Below are positions 18,396-26,807 of a stretch of DNA of 56,310 nucleotides, one piece after another. How positions within the stretch are numbered: the stretch's first letter is position 1; each line of letters opens with the position of its first letter. Position numbers and translations under genes: made by a program. The stretch lies in contig NZ_ARYM01000023.1 of NCBI RefSeq assembly GCF_000685315.1, forward strand, positions 1-56,310. The letters run 5' to 3'. This DNA comes from Hyphomonas polymorpha PS728. GTDB lineage: Bacteria; Pseudomonadota; Alphaproteobacteria; Caulobacterales; Hyphomonadaceae. The notes beneath the pieces were generated by a model. It saw only the letters and a program-made list of their open reading frames with translations, searched no databases and was not told where the DNA came from.

Positions 18396-19793
18396 ATGGC
18401 GGATGACAAAGGCCAGATGATGTGGGGCGGGCGTTTTGCCGCGACACCTTCGGCCATCATGGAAGAGATCAACGCCTCGCTGGATATCGACCGGCGGATG
18501 GCGGAAGAGGATGTGGCGGGCAGCCGGGCGCATGCCGACATGCTGGCCGAAATGGGCATCCTGAGCGTAGCCGACAATGAGGCGATCCAGGCCGGGCTCG
18601 ACCAGGTGCTGGAAGAGATGCGGGCAGGAACGTTCCCCTTCCGGCGCGAGCTGGAAGACATTCACATGAATGTCGAGGCCCGCCTCAAGGAACTGATCGG
18701 TGAGCCGGCCGGGCGGTTGCATACCGCGCGCTCCCGCAATGATCAGGTGATTACCGACTTCCGCCTGTGGACGCGCGGGGCGCTGGACGAGACGGGGCAG
18801 CTGGTGGCGGGGCTTCAGGCAGCGCTGGTGCGCCGGGCCGATGAGAACACCGCCGTAGTCATGCCCGGCTTCACCCATCTGCAGACGGCCCAGCCGGTGA
18901 CGCTCGGCCACCACCTCTTGGCGTATGTCGAGATGCTGGAGCGGGACCGGTCGCGGTTGCAGGACTGCGCCGTGCGCCTCAACGAATGCCCCCTGGGAGC
19001 GGCGGCGCTGGCCGGGACGGGGTTCCCGATTGACCGGGACATGACGGCCGAAGCGCTGGGCTTTGCCCGGCCGATGGCCAACTCGCTGGACGCCGTTTCG
19101 GCGCGCGATTTCGCGCTGGAGGCTCTTGCAAGCCTGTCCATCGCGGCAACCCATCTCTCGCGTCTTGCCGAGGAGATTGTGCTCTGGACTAGCCCGCAAT
19201 TCGGGTTCGCGCGCCTCAGCGACCAGTGGTCGACGGGCTCTTCGATCATGCCGCAGAAGCGCAACCCGGATGCGGCCGAACTGATCCGGGCGAAAGCCTC
19301 GCTGATCACTGGCCAGTATGCGGCGCTGCAGGGCGCCATCAAGGCGCTGCCGCTGGCCTATGCCAAGGACCTGCAGGACGACAAACGCCTCACTTTCGAC
19401 GCCTTTGACACGTTCAATCTGTGCATCCGGGCAATGACCGGCATGATCGAAACCATCAGCTTCAAACCCGATGTGATGCGGGCAGCGGCGGCAAAGGGCT
19501 TTTCCACGGCGACGGACCTGGCCGACTGGCTGGTGCGGGAGCTCGGGATGCCGTTCCGCGACGCGCACCATGTCACCGGCCGTATCGTGGCGCGGGCCGA
19601 GGCAGAGGGGGTTGATCTGGCCGACCTGCCCTTGAAGGAAATGCAGGCGGTGCATGGTGCTATCACGCAGGAAATCTTCAGTGTGCTCAGCGTGGAAGCG
19701 TCAGCTGCTTCGCGTACCTCATATGGCGCCACAAGCCCTGTTCGCGTGGCCGAACAGGTGGCACAGTGGAAACAGAGACTTCGAGTGGAGTAG
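18396..19793 (+). CDS. argH: Argininosuccinate lyase
   Basis: ArgH splits argininosuccinate into arginine and fumarate, the last step of arginine synthesis. The 465-residue fumarase/aspartase-superfamily enzyme has the catalytic His region TH161[11 protein letters not shown] and the signature [11 protein letters not shown] with the catalytic Ser283. The start region MMWGGRFA is diagnostic. ATG 18396 has GAGG 8 bp upstream; ATG 18390 would leave only 2 bp. It heads the argH-lptM-lipoprotein-lysA series. Confidence 0.97.
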   Translation: MADDKGQMMWGGRFAATPSAIMEEINASLDIDRRMAEEDVAGSRAHADMLAEMGILSVADNEAIQAGLDQVLEEMRAGTFPFRRELEDIHMNVEARLKELIGEPAGRLHTARSRNDQVITDFRLWTRGALDETGQLVAGLQAALVRRADENTAVVMPGFTHLQTAQPVTLGHHLLAYVEMLERDRSRLQDCAVRLNECPLGAAALAGTGFPIDRDMTAEALGFARPMANSLDAVSARDFALEALASLSIAATHLSRLAEEIVLWTSPQFGFARLSDQWSTGSSIMPQKRNPDAAELIRAKASLITGQYAALQGAIKALPLAYAKDLQDDKRLTFDAFDTFNLCIRAMTGMIETISFKPDVMRAAAAKGFSTATDLADWLVRELGMPFRDAHHVTGRIVARAEAEGVDLADLPLKEMQAVHGAITQEIFSVLSVEASAASRTSYGATSPVRVAEQVAQWKQRLRVE

Positions 19794-19797
19794 TCCC

Positions 19798-20037
19798 ATG
19801 AAACGTATTCTTGCCCTCGCGGCGATTGCCCTTCTCACGACCAGCCTGTCGGCGTGTGGCCTGCAGGGACCGCTTCAGCGGCCCGGTCCGCTGATCGGGA
19901 ATCCTTCCAGCGATGTTGACCCGGCCACGCTGCCCGATGGGGAGGCCCGCGACCTGCCGCAGCTGCCCGACCGCCCTTCGCAGCAACAGACGCCTGCAGC
20001 AGAGGATGAACTCCTCGGCGGGCCGGGAGGCAGCTGA
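19798..20037 (+). CDS. lptM: Small lipoprotein of the LptM (YifL) family
   Basis: This 79-residue lipoprotein has signal MKRILALAAIALLTTSLSAC with C20 as acylation site, directly followed by GLQGPLQRPG. E. coli LptM has the matching 'CGLKGPLYFP' start. LptM helps the LPS translocon LptDE assemble correctly by stabilising the oxidised, plug-containing form. Beyond about residue 30 the tail is Pro/Asp-rich and disordered. Position between argH and lysA agrees with LptM being a genomic neighbour of lysine-pathway genes. The ATG is 4 bp after the argH stop. Confidence 0.85.
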   Translation: MKRILALAAIALLTTSLSACGLQGPLQRPGPLIGNPSSDVDPATLPDGEARDLPQLPDRPSQQQTPAAEDELLGGPGGS

Positions 20038-20267
20038 TGAAGACCAGAGCCTTCCTGCTGGCGACACTCGCGGGCGCCTTTCTGGCGGCCTGCCAGACCG
20101 CGCCCGCTGCGCCAGAACCTGAACCGGTTGCCGAGGAGCTGCCGGTCGTCGATGTGCCGCCACCGCCATCGGCAGACGAGCCCCGCGTGAACGAGTGGGG
20201 CGGGGAAGTTCCCGAGAACAAGCCTGCCGGGAATGTCGACGAAGGCGGACTTGGCGACCTCTCCTGA
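20037..20267 (+). CDS. Small proline-rich lipoprotein
   Basis: The 76-residue precursor MKTRAFLLATLAGAFLAAC gives C19 as the lipid-modified cysteine. The mature part is acidic and Pro/Glu-rich with no fold I can name. It starts inside the lptM stop (TGATG) and ends 12 bp before lysA, so it belongs to the same transcript. Its composition resembles the tail of LptM, so it may be a diverged duplicate or a spacer-type envelope lipoprotein. Confidence 0.7.
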   Translation: MKTRAFLLATLAGAFLAACQTAPAAPEPEPVAEELPVVDVPPPPSADEPRVNEWGGEVPENKPAGNVDEGGLGDLS

Positions 20268-20279
20268 CCTGGAGCCTAT

Positions 20280-21554
20280 ATGCATCATTTCAATTATGCC
20301 GGAGGCCGCCTCCAATGTGAGGGCGTCGACCTTGGCCGCATTGCGGACGAGGTGGGAACACCGGTTTATGTCTATTCAAATGCCACGCTGCAACGCCATG
20401 CGCGGGTGATCGCCGAGGCGTTCAGCGGCCAGAAGGTGCTGATTGCCTATTCGGTGAAGGCCAATGGCAACCTGGCTGTTCTCGCGACCCTTGCGGCCGA
20501 AGGCTGCGGGGCCGATGTGGTCAGCGGCGGCGAGATGCAGCGGGCGATGAAGGCGGGCATTCCGGCTTCCCGTATTGTCTTCTCCGGCGTCGGCAAGACG
20601 GCGGCTGAGATGAAGCTGGCGCTCGAAGCGGGCATTCACCAGTTCAATGTCGAGAGCGCCGGGGAGCTTCGCCTGCTGTCGAAGGTGGCGAGTGATCTGG
20701 GGTCCGCAGCCCCGATTGCGCTGCGCGTGAACCCGGATGTGGCGGCTGGCGGGCATCCGAACATTTCGACGGGCAAATCCGGCGACAAGTTCGGTGTGCC
20801 CTGGGGCGAGGCCGAAACGCTTTATGCCGAGGCAGGCAAGCTGCCGGGCATCAAGGTGGTTGGCGTTGACGTGCACATCGGCAGCCAGATCGGTGAACTT
20901 GGCCCGATGCGGGCGGCATTCGAAAAAGTTGTTGGCCTTGCCCTGCGCCTGCGGGAGCAGGGGCATGACATCGCCCGCATTGATGTGGGCGGCGGGCTGG
21001 GTATCCCTTACCGCGAAACCGACGCGCCGGCTGCGCCCTCGGCCTATGCGGCGATGATTTCAGACGTCACGGCGGGCCATGGCTTTGAGGTGATCCTAGA
21101 GCCGGGCCGCGTGATTGCCGGGAATGCGGGCGTGCTGCTGACCACGGCCCTCTATGAAAAACAGGCGCCGGACCGGACATTCCTGATCATCGATGCGGGC
21201 ATGAATGATCTGATCCGTCCGGCGCTCTACGGGGCGCATCACGACATCCGCCCCCTGGCCGAACCTGCACTAGGGACTGCGGAAAAGACCTATGACGTGG
21301 TGGGGCCGATCTGCGAGTCGACTGACAAATTTGCCACCGCCCGCAACCTGCCGGAGGTGGCGCCGGGTGACCGTCTGGCGTTCATGTCTGCAGGCGCCTA
21401 TGGCGCTGTGCTCTCTTCGGCCTACAATGCCCGTCCATTGGTTCCGGAAGTTCTGGTCAGTGGCGATCACTATAGCGTGGTGCGCCGGCGGCCGGATTTC
21501 GACGAAATGACGATGCTGGAAGAGGTGCCCGATTGGATCAAGGCGAAGGCCTGA
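20280..21554 (+). CDS. lysA: Diaminopimelate decarboxylase
   Basis: LysA decarboxylates meso-diaminopimelate to lysine, using PLP. The 424-residue alanine-racemase-fold enzyme carries the PLP lysine K60 in AYSVKANGN, the HIGSQI loop, the GGGLGIPY phosphate-binding turn, the EPGRVIAGNAG motif and the active-site cysteine in GPICESTDKFA. It lies downstream of the two lipoproteins and overlaps the start of the large membrane protein by 22 bp. Confidence 0.97.
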   Translation: MHHFNYAGGRLQCEGVDLGRIADEVGTPVYVYSNATLQRHARVIAEAFSGQKVLIAYSVKANGNLAVLATLAAEGCGADVVSGGEMQRAMKAGIPASRIVFSGVGKTAAEMKLALEAGIHQFNVESAGELRLLSKVASDLGSAAPIALRVNPDVAAGGHPNISTGKSGDKFGVPWGEAETLYAEAGKLPGIKVVGVDVHIGSQIGELGPMRAAFEKVVGLALRLREQGHDIARIDVGGGLGIPYRETDAPAAPSAYAAMISDVTAGHGFEVILEPGRVIAGNAGVLLTTALYEKQAPDRTFLIIDAGMNDLIRPALYGAHHDIRPLAEPALGTAEKTYDVVGPICESTDKFATARNLPEVAPGDRLAFMSAGAYGAVLSSAYNARPLVPEVLVSGDHYSVVRRRPDFDEMTMLEEVPDWIKAKA

Positions 21555-24187
21555 ACACGCTGGGGAAGAAGCTGGCGGCGACGCGCCGCCGGCTGACGCT
21601 TCTGGCGCTGGGCCGCGCCTGGTGGCCAGCCTTTGTCTTTATCGCCGGTTTCCTGGCTATCGCGCTGGCGGGCGGTTTTGACCGGCTGAGCAGTTTCCTG
21701 GCGGCGCTTATCCTGCCGCTTCTGATCCTCACCGGCATCGGTCTTTGCTGGATGTCCTGGCGGCGGTATCGGCGGCCGGCAGAGGCCGATGTGGTCCGCG
21801 CGCTCGATGGGCAGTCTGAGCTGCGGCCCGTTTCATCGCTGACGGACCGGCCAGCTGACCCAGCTGCGGGACCGGCAAGCCTCTGGCGGGCGCACCGGGC
21901 GCGGCTGGTTGCGGAAATCGGAAATCTTCGTCTGCCGCGTCTGGCGGCGGAATGGGCGGCGCTCGATCCTTACCGCGTGCGCTATATCGTGCCGGTGGTT
22001 GTGGTGGCGCTGGCACTGGTTGCGGGACCGGCGGCGCCGGGGCGGATTTTACGTGCCCTGAGCCCGGATCTCGGCGCGCTGGCGGGCGCTGACAAGATGG
22101 TGGTGGAAGCCTGGGTGACGCCGCCCGAACATACCGGCCGGGCGCCGGTCTTCCTGCAGGCGGGCATGAAAGATGTGCGCGTGCCGGTCGGTTCTGAAAT
22201 TACCCTGCGCACGCAGGCGCCCTCGGCGCCGAAACTCATTCTGCGCGGCGACAAGCGCAAGACGATGCGTTTTGCCCAGACGCCAGAAGGCGCTTTCGAA
22301 GCGCGCGCCCGGATAGAGGGTGACACACGCCTGACCGTGAACTGGTGGGGCGAGCGGGCACGGTGGAATTTCATTGTGCTGCCCGATGAAGTGCCGCTGA
22401 TCGCTTTCGACAGCCCGCCTGCGCCCGGGCAGAGGGATCAGGTAGAGTTCAAATGGAAAGCGGGCGATGATTATGGCGTGACCGCCGTGGAACTGGCGAT
22501 CCGCTTGCGCGTGCCGCATCCGGCTGCTCCGGAGGCGGAGGACCGTGTGCCCGTGCCGATGCCGGGCGCGCCGGGAGCCAGGGAGTTGTCGGCTACCGCG
22601 CAGCTGGATCTTACCCGTCACCGCTGGGCCGGCCTGCCGGTGGATGTGCGGCTGGTTGCCCGGGATGGGGCCGGGCAGGAGGGTTTCAGCGAGTCGATGC
22701 CGTTTATCCTGCCGGAGAAGCTGTTCCTCGATCCGCTGGCGCAGGCGGCGCAGGAAGCGCGCGTAACCGTGCTGCGCGAGCCCCGCCCGTATGCCGAGAT
22801 GCCCAGGAATGATCAGGCGCTGACCGATGGCGCAATCAACACGGCGGCCACCGGGCGGCTGGACGCGGCGCCGGAGGGCGTGCGCCAGGCCGCCCTGATG
22901 CTCGATTCGGTGACCTATCGCGGCGAAATGTTCATCAATGACCTGGGTGCCTTCATGGGTCTGCGCATGGCGCTTGGCACATTGCAGACGGCCGGCACGA
23001 AGGCGGAAGCGGACGCGGTGGAGCCACTGCTCTGGGCCATCGCGCTGAAACTGGAGCATGGCAGTGTGGCTGATGCGCGGGCGCGGCTCGAGGCGGCCCG
23101 CGCGGCGCTCGAGCGGGCGTTGCGGGAAGGCGCGCCGGAAGAGGAAATCCGCAGGCTGATGGAAGCCTTCCGCGACGCCGCCAACGAATACCTTGCCGCG
23201 AAAATGGCCGAGGCGATGGCCGGGGGGCTGGACGCGCCGGAGCAGCAGCAGGATGGCCAGGCCCAGGCGGGCGGAGATTCCCTCGGCGGGCAGGATTTCG
23301 AGGACATGCTGAATGCGCTGCAGGATCTGACCGAAACGGGCGCCGCCGAACAGGCGCGCCAGCTGCTTTCCGACATCACCAACCTGCTGGAAAATCTCGA
23401 ATTCCAGCGGGGGCAAGGTCAGGGTGACGGGATGCCGGGCGAGCAGGCCGATGGCGAGGACAGCGACCTTCCGCCTGAAGAACAGGAACTGACCGATGCC
23501 ATGCGGCGCCTGTCCGAAATCCTCCGCGAGCAACGCCAGCTCAATGATGACACCCTTGCTCAGCAGCGCGGCGAGCAGTCGGGCCAGAGCGGGCAACAGC
23601 CCGGCGAAGGCACCGATCAGGGCGAGGGCACAGGCGAAGGGCAGGAGCAGGATGGTGGTCCAGGCCAGGGCACCGGCACGCCCGGCGCTGGCCGCGGCGG
23701 TTCGCTGGCGGAGCGTCAGGCTGAACTTGGCCGTCTGGTGGAAGAACTGGCACGGCGCGGCGGGAACAGCGGCCAGACCGGCGAAGAGGGGGCAGGCCAG
23801 CCGGGAGCCGGCCTGGATGAAGACGCCTTGCGGGCAATTCTGGAAGCGCAGCGCCGCGCCGAGCGCGCCCTTCAGGGCGGCAATGAGGGCCGCGCTGTGA
23901 TGGATCAGGAACGGGCTACGCAGATGCTCTCGGAACTCTCCCGTGAGATGGCAGAGCAGATTGACCAGATGCGGGCAAACCGGCTGGGCGAGCAGGGGCA
24001 AAACTCCAACGATCCGCTGGGGCGGCCGCTGACGGGCGCAGGCAATGACGGGCAGGGCGTGGAGATACCGTCTGAATCCGAACGTCAGCGTGCCAAGGAT
24101 ATTCTCGATGAACTCCGCCGCCGCTATGGCGAGGCTGAGGATGAGGAAGAACGCGAATATCTCCGCCGGCTGCTGGAGCGTTTCTGA
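21533..24187 (+). CDS. Large membrane protein of the TIGR02302/DUF4175 family
   Basis: This 884-residue protein starts with two hydrophobic helices (about 28-48 and 52-76), a basic linker and a third helix (about 148-170). A large periplasmic portion follows, with a beta-rich segment around 195-330 containing VEAWVTPPEHTGRAPV. Further on are long helices and a Gln/Gly/Glu-rich stretch (about 560-780). The C-terminus is a conserved helical end with SERQRAKDILDELRRRYGE. This matches the alphaproteobacterial TIGR02302 family, of unknown function and commonly linked to lysA. The start is TTG 21533 within lysA; a CTG at 21551 is the alternative. The envelope role is inferred. Confidence 0.82.
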   Translation: MDQGEGLNTLGKKLAATRRRLTLLALGRAWWPAFVFIAGFLAIALAGGFDRLSSFLAALILPLLILTGIGLCWMSWRRYRRPAEADVVRALDGQSELRPVSSLTDRPADPAAGPASLWRAHRARLVAEIGNLRLPRLAAEWAALDPYRVRYIVPVVVVALALVAGPAAPGRILRALSPDLGALAGADKMVVEAWVTPPEHTGRAPVFLQAGMKDVRVPVGSEITLRTQAPSAPKLILRGDKRKTMRFAQTPEGAFEARARIEGDTRLTVNWWGERARWNFIVLPDEVPLIAFDSPPAPGQRDQVEFKWKAGDDYGVTAVELAIRLRVPHPAAPEAEDRVPVPMPGAPGARELSATAQLDLTRHRWAGLPVDVRLVARDGAGQEGFSESMPFILPEKLFLDPLAQAAQEARVTVLREPRPYAEMPRNDQALTDGAINTAATGRLDAAPEGVRQAALMLDSVTYRGEMFINDLGAFMGLRMALGTLQTAGTKAEADAVEPLLWAIALKLEHGSVADARARLEAARAALERALREGAPEEEIRRLMEAFRDAANEYLAAKMAEAMAGGLDAPEQQQDGQAQAGGDSLGGQDFEDMLNALQDLTETGAAEQARQLLSDITNLLENLEFQRGQGQGDGMPGEQADGEDSDLPPEEQELTDAMRRLSEILREQRQLNDDTLAQQRGEQSGQSGQQPGEGTDQGEGTGEGQEQDGGPGQGTGTPGAGRGGSLAERQAELGRLVEELARRGGNSGQTGEEGAGQPGAGLDEDALRAILEAQRRAERALQGGNEGRAVMDQERATQMLSELSREMAEQIDQMRANRLGEQGQNSNDPLGRPLTGAGNDGQGVEIPSESERQRAKDILDELRRRYGEAEDEEEREYLRRLLERF

Positions 24188-24254
24188 TCGGGCGCTTGCC
24201 GGGGCGAGGCTGCCATGGTCTGCTTCGGGCAAAACAAGACCGGGAGGAAATACA

Positions 24255-25217
24255 ATGGCGGCGCGTTGGGAATATACCAAGGGTCTCAAGGACATCGGCA
24301 ACGGGCTGTACGCCTGGTTGCAGCCTGATGGCGGCTGGGGCTGGTCGAATGCCGGGCTGATCCGGGATGGAGAGGCCTCGCTTCTAGTCGATACGCTGTT
24401 CGACATGGCGTTGACGCGCGAGATGCTGGACGCGATGGCTGATGCCACAGGCATTGGCGCGGAGAAGATCGGCACGATCGTCAACACCCACGCCAACGGC
24501 GATCATTGCCATGGCAATGGCTGCTGTCCGCAGGCGGAGATTATTGCGAGTGAGGCGAGTGCCCGGGAAATGGCAGAAGTGCCGCCCGCCATGCTGGCGC
24601 AGTTCAAGAAGATGGGCGCGCAGCTGGGGCCTGCCGGCGCCTATTTCGCGGACATATTCGCCCCGTTCGATTTCGAGAATGTCGATGAGCGCAAACCCAC
24701 GCAAACCTTCTCCGGCGCCATGGAACTGAAGGTGGGCGACAAGGCGGTGCGCCTGATCGAGGTGGGCCCGGCGCATACAGGCGGGGATGTGCTGGTGCAT
24801 GTGCCCGGAGACAGGGCGGTGTTTACCGGAGACATTCTCTTCATCAATGGCACGCCGCTGATGTGGGCGGGGCCGGTGGCAAACTGGATTCGCGCCTGTG
24901 ACGAAATCATTGCCATGGATGTTGATGTGATCGTGCCGGGGCATGGTCCGGTAACGGACAAAGCGGGCGTGCGCCGCGTGGCGGAATATCTCGCCTTTGT
25001 GGACCGGGAAGCGCGGGCGCGGTTTGATGCGGGATTGAGCGCACGGGAAGCGGCGCTGGATATTGCGCTGGGCGACTATGCCGACTGGGGCGATGCGGAG
25101 CGGATCGCGGTCAATGTAGACAGTCTCTACCGGGAATATCGCGGCGACGGCAAGGTGACGCCGGTGATGGACCTGTTTGCGCTGATGGCCGAGGTGCGGG
25201 ATGCGCAGCGGCGCTGA
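24255..25217 (+). CDS. Metallo-beta-lactamase-fold hydrolase
   Basis: This 320-residue hydrolase carries the metal motif NTHANGDHCHGN, in which the usual second His (HxHxDH) is replaced by Asn, a variant I recall in a subset of this superfamily. Further ligands are GPAHTGGDV, VFTGDILF and VPGHGPV. These are SoxH/glyoxalase II-like hydrolases of unknown substrate. GGAGG lies before ATG 24255. It follows the TIGR02302 gene by 67 bp and faces the cobalamin adenosyltransferase gene tail-to-tail. Confidence 0.85.
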   Translation: MAARWEYTKGLKDIGNGLYAWLQPDGGWGWSNAGLIRDGEASLLVDTLFDMALTREMLDAMADATGIGAEKIGTIVNTHANGDHCHGNGCCPQAEIIASEASAREMAEVPPAMLAQFKKMGAQLGPAGAYFADIFAPFDFENVDERKPTQTFSGAMELKVGDKAVRLIEVGPAHTGGDVLVHVPGDRAVFTGDILFINGTPLMWAGPVANWIRACDEIIAMDVDVIVPGHGPVTDKAGVRRVAEYLAFVDREARARFDAGLSAREAALDIALGDYADWGDAERIAVNVDSLYREYRGDGKVTPVMDLFALMAEVRDAQRR

Positions 25218-25220
25218 CGC

Positions 25221-25793
25221 CTAGCGGTTGGCGCCCGGCACCCATTTGACGTCATCGGCGCCGTCATTATTGGCGGCCCGCCCGCCCACGAACAGCCAGT
25301 CCGACAGCCGGTTGATGAAGGCGAGGGCTTCAGGGTTCACCGGTTCGTCTTCCATGCTGCCGAGCTCGGCAATGGCGCGCTCTGCGCGGCGGCAGAGGGT
25401 GCGCGCGACATGCAACTGCGCAGCAAGGCGTGAGCCGCCCGGGAGGATGAAGCTGTCGAGGGGCGCGATTGAGGCGTTCATCGCGTCAATCTCTTCTTCA
25501 AGCCGGCTGACCTGGGTGGCGATGATGCGCAGCGGCGTCCATTCCAGAACGCGGCCCCGGTCTGGGGTGGCGAGGTCTGCGCCAAGGTCGAAAAGATCGT
25601 TCTGTATGCGGCGCAGGCGTGCCAGCATCTCACCATCTGCTTCCAGCGCGGCAACGCCGAGCGCGGCATTGAGCTCATCGACGGTGCCATAGGCGGCCAC
25701 GCGGGGGTGCCATTTCGCAACCGGCTCGCCCGTGGAGAGGCGGGTTTCGCCCTTGTCTCCGGTGCGCGTGTAGATCTTGTCGATGCGAACCAT
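25221..25793 (-). CDS. PduO-type cob(I)alamin adenosyltransferase
   Basis: This enzyme makes adenosylcobalamin from cob(I)alamin and ATP. The 190-residue helical protein has the N-terminal ATP-site IYTRTGDKGETRL, the middle GTVDELNAALG, DSFILPGGS, and the C-terminal CRRAERAIAEL and NRLSDWLFVGGR. All are family signatures. It is probably co-transcribed with the small membrane gene 17 bp upstream. B12-dependent partners such as methylmalonyl-CoA mutase are not in the window. Confidence 0.93.
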   Translation of the reverse strand: MVRIDKIYTRTGDKGETRLSTGEPVAKWHPRVAAYGTVDELNAALGVAALEADGEMLARLRRIQNDLFDLGADLATPDRGRVLEWTPLRIIATQVSRLEEEIDAMNASIAPLDSFILPGGSRLAAQLHVARTLCRRAERAIAELGSMEDEPVNPEALAFINRLSDWLFVGGRAANNDGADDVKWVPGANR

Positions 25794-25810
25794 GGCGAGG
25801 CTCTCCTTGT

Positions 25811-26023
25811 TCAGCCGCCGAACTTGATGGCCCCGGCAGCGATACCGATGAGAACCAGGAAGGCAATCGCGATGGCTTGGAAGATGACGCGCATCCGCAT
25901 CAGCTTGTTGGACCGGCTCACCTGATTGCCGTCCCGGCGGGCAAGATTGGCAACGCCGATTACCAGAACCACAGCGACGGCGATCAGGGCGGCATAGAAG
26001 CCGATTGTCAGGAATTGTTGCAT
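25811..26023 (-). CDS. Twin-transmembrane HIG1-domain small protein
   Basis: This 70-residue protein has two helices (YAALIAVAVVLVIGVANLA and IFQAIAIAFLVLIGIAAGAI) joined by a polar loop RRDGNQVSRSNKLMRMRVIF. The SNKLMR-x-R-V-x-x-Q motif is the bacterial HIG1/twin-TM signature; relatives are linked to respiratory complex assembly. Being beside the cobalamin adenosyltransferase gene is, from memory, a recurrent alphaproteobacterial arrangement. Confidence 0.82.
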   Translation of the reverse strand: MQQFLTIGFYAALIAVAVVLVIGVANLARRDGNQVSRSNKLMRMRVIFQAIAIAFLVLIGIAAGAIKFGG

Positions 26024-26110
26024 GGCGTTTCGCCTTTCATCCTAGGTGGGCTGGATACTAGTCCGCTTGGCGTGGGTGCGCCCTGCTGCATCGGGTCGCG
26101 GCATCCTGGT

Positions 26111-26422
26111 TCATAGGGGGCCGCCACTCTCAAGCCGGGCGGCCAGCGCCTCAACCTTGGCCGCCATGGCGGTAATCAGTCCTGCGGCCCGCGCCTCAGC
26201 GGCTGAAAATGGCGCCACCTGGCGGGCTGCGTCCAGCTCATCCAGCAAGGCGAGGGCCGCGATCAAGAGTAGCCGGTCATCCCCGATATCGCCGACCGCC
26301 GAGGAAATGCCTGCCAGCCGGACATCAAGTTGTTCGGCAAGGCGCTGAACCCGCATTTCCTGTCCCGGCGTGCAGGCGATGGAGAAGCTGCGGCCCCGGA
26401 TGCGGATGTCAGCCTTGGCCAT
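26111..26422 (-). CDS. zapA: Cell division protein ZapA
   Basis: ZapA stabilises FtsZ protofilaments at midcell. The 103-residue protein has the N-terminal globular head (DIRIRGRSFSIACTPGQEMR, then VQRLAEQLDVRLAGI) and the following helix DDRLLLIAALALLDEL, leading into a coiled coil. ATG 26422 overlaps the preceding DUF4164 frame by 14 bp, so the two are coupled. Only 87 bp separate it from the next gene, too short for the 6S RNA that often follows zapA. Confidence 0.9.
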   Translation of the reverse strand: MAKADIRIRGRSFSIACTPGQEMRVQRLAEQLDVRLAGISSAVGDIGDDRLLLIAALALLDELDAARQVAPFSAAEARAAGLITAMAAKVEALAARLESGGPL

Positions 26423-26702
26423 CGCCGGCCTCCTCTTCCTCCGGGCTGAGGGCGGCGCGAACCTCCAGGATGGCGGCGCCGAGGGCCTCGCTCGCCTCAT
26501 CGGCGAGGGTCTGAAGCTCCTGCTCCCGCGCCAGGGCTTTATCGAGTTGATCGGCCAGCCGGGCGCGATCTTCCACGAGGGCGGCTATTTCGGCTTTCAG
26601 GGCGGCTGGATCGCCGGCACGGGTCAAATGGGCTTCGAGCGCCACTTCAAGGCGCTTCAGGGCCGCATCCAGGCGCGTGGCTGCCGAGTCCATGTCATTC
26701 AT
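26409..26702 (-). CDS. DUF4164-type coiled-coil protein
   Basis: This is an almost fully helical protein of 97 residues from ATG 26702 (104 if ATG 26723 is used). It has heptad repeats such as ALKRLEVALEAHLTRAG and ADQLDKALAREQELQTLAD and a short acidic tail. It lies between tkt and zapA on the zapA strand, the standard alphaproteobacterial neighbourhood of DUF4164. The inferred role is as a partner of the ZapA coiled coil in division. No clear ribosome-binding site decides between the starts. Confidence 0.75.
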   Translation of the reverse strand: MNDMDSAATRLDAALKRLEVALEAHLTRAGDPAALKAEIAALVEDRARLADQLDKALAREQELQTLADEASEALGAAILEVRAALSPEEEEAGDGQG

Positions 26703-26807
26703 AAGATTATGAAGTATCTGCATTGGTTTGCGCCGCCAAGCGCCTTGACGGAGGCCAGCAAGTCTGGCCTAGCAGCCTCGAACTCAAAACTTCGGGAGAT
26801 CAGCAGA

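Noticed and set aside
22049..24496. 815-residue open frame antisense to the TIGR02302 gene
   Set aside because: It is a codon-bias shadow with no domain or start signal.
26024..26110. Possible 6S RNA between zapA and the small membrane gene
   Set aside because: 6S RNA often follows zapA in alphaproteobacteria, but only 87 bp are available here and no matching bulged hairpin can be drawn.
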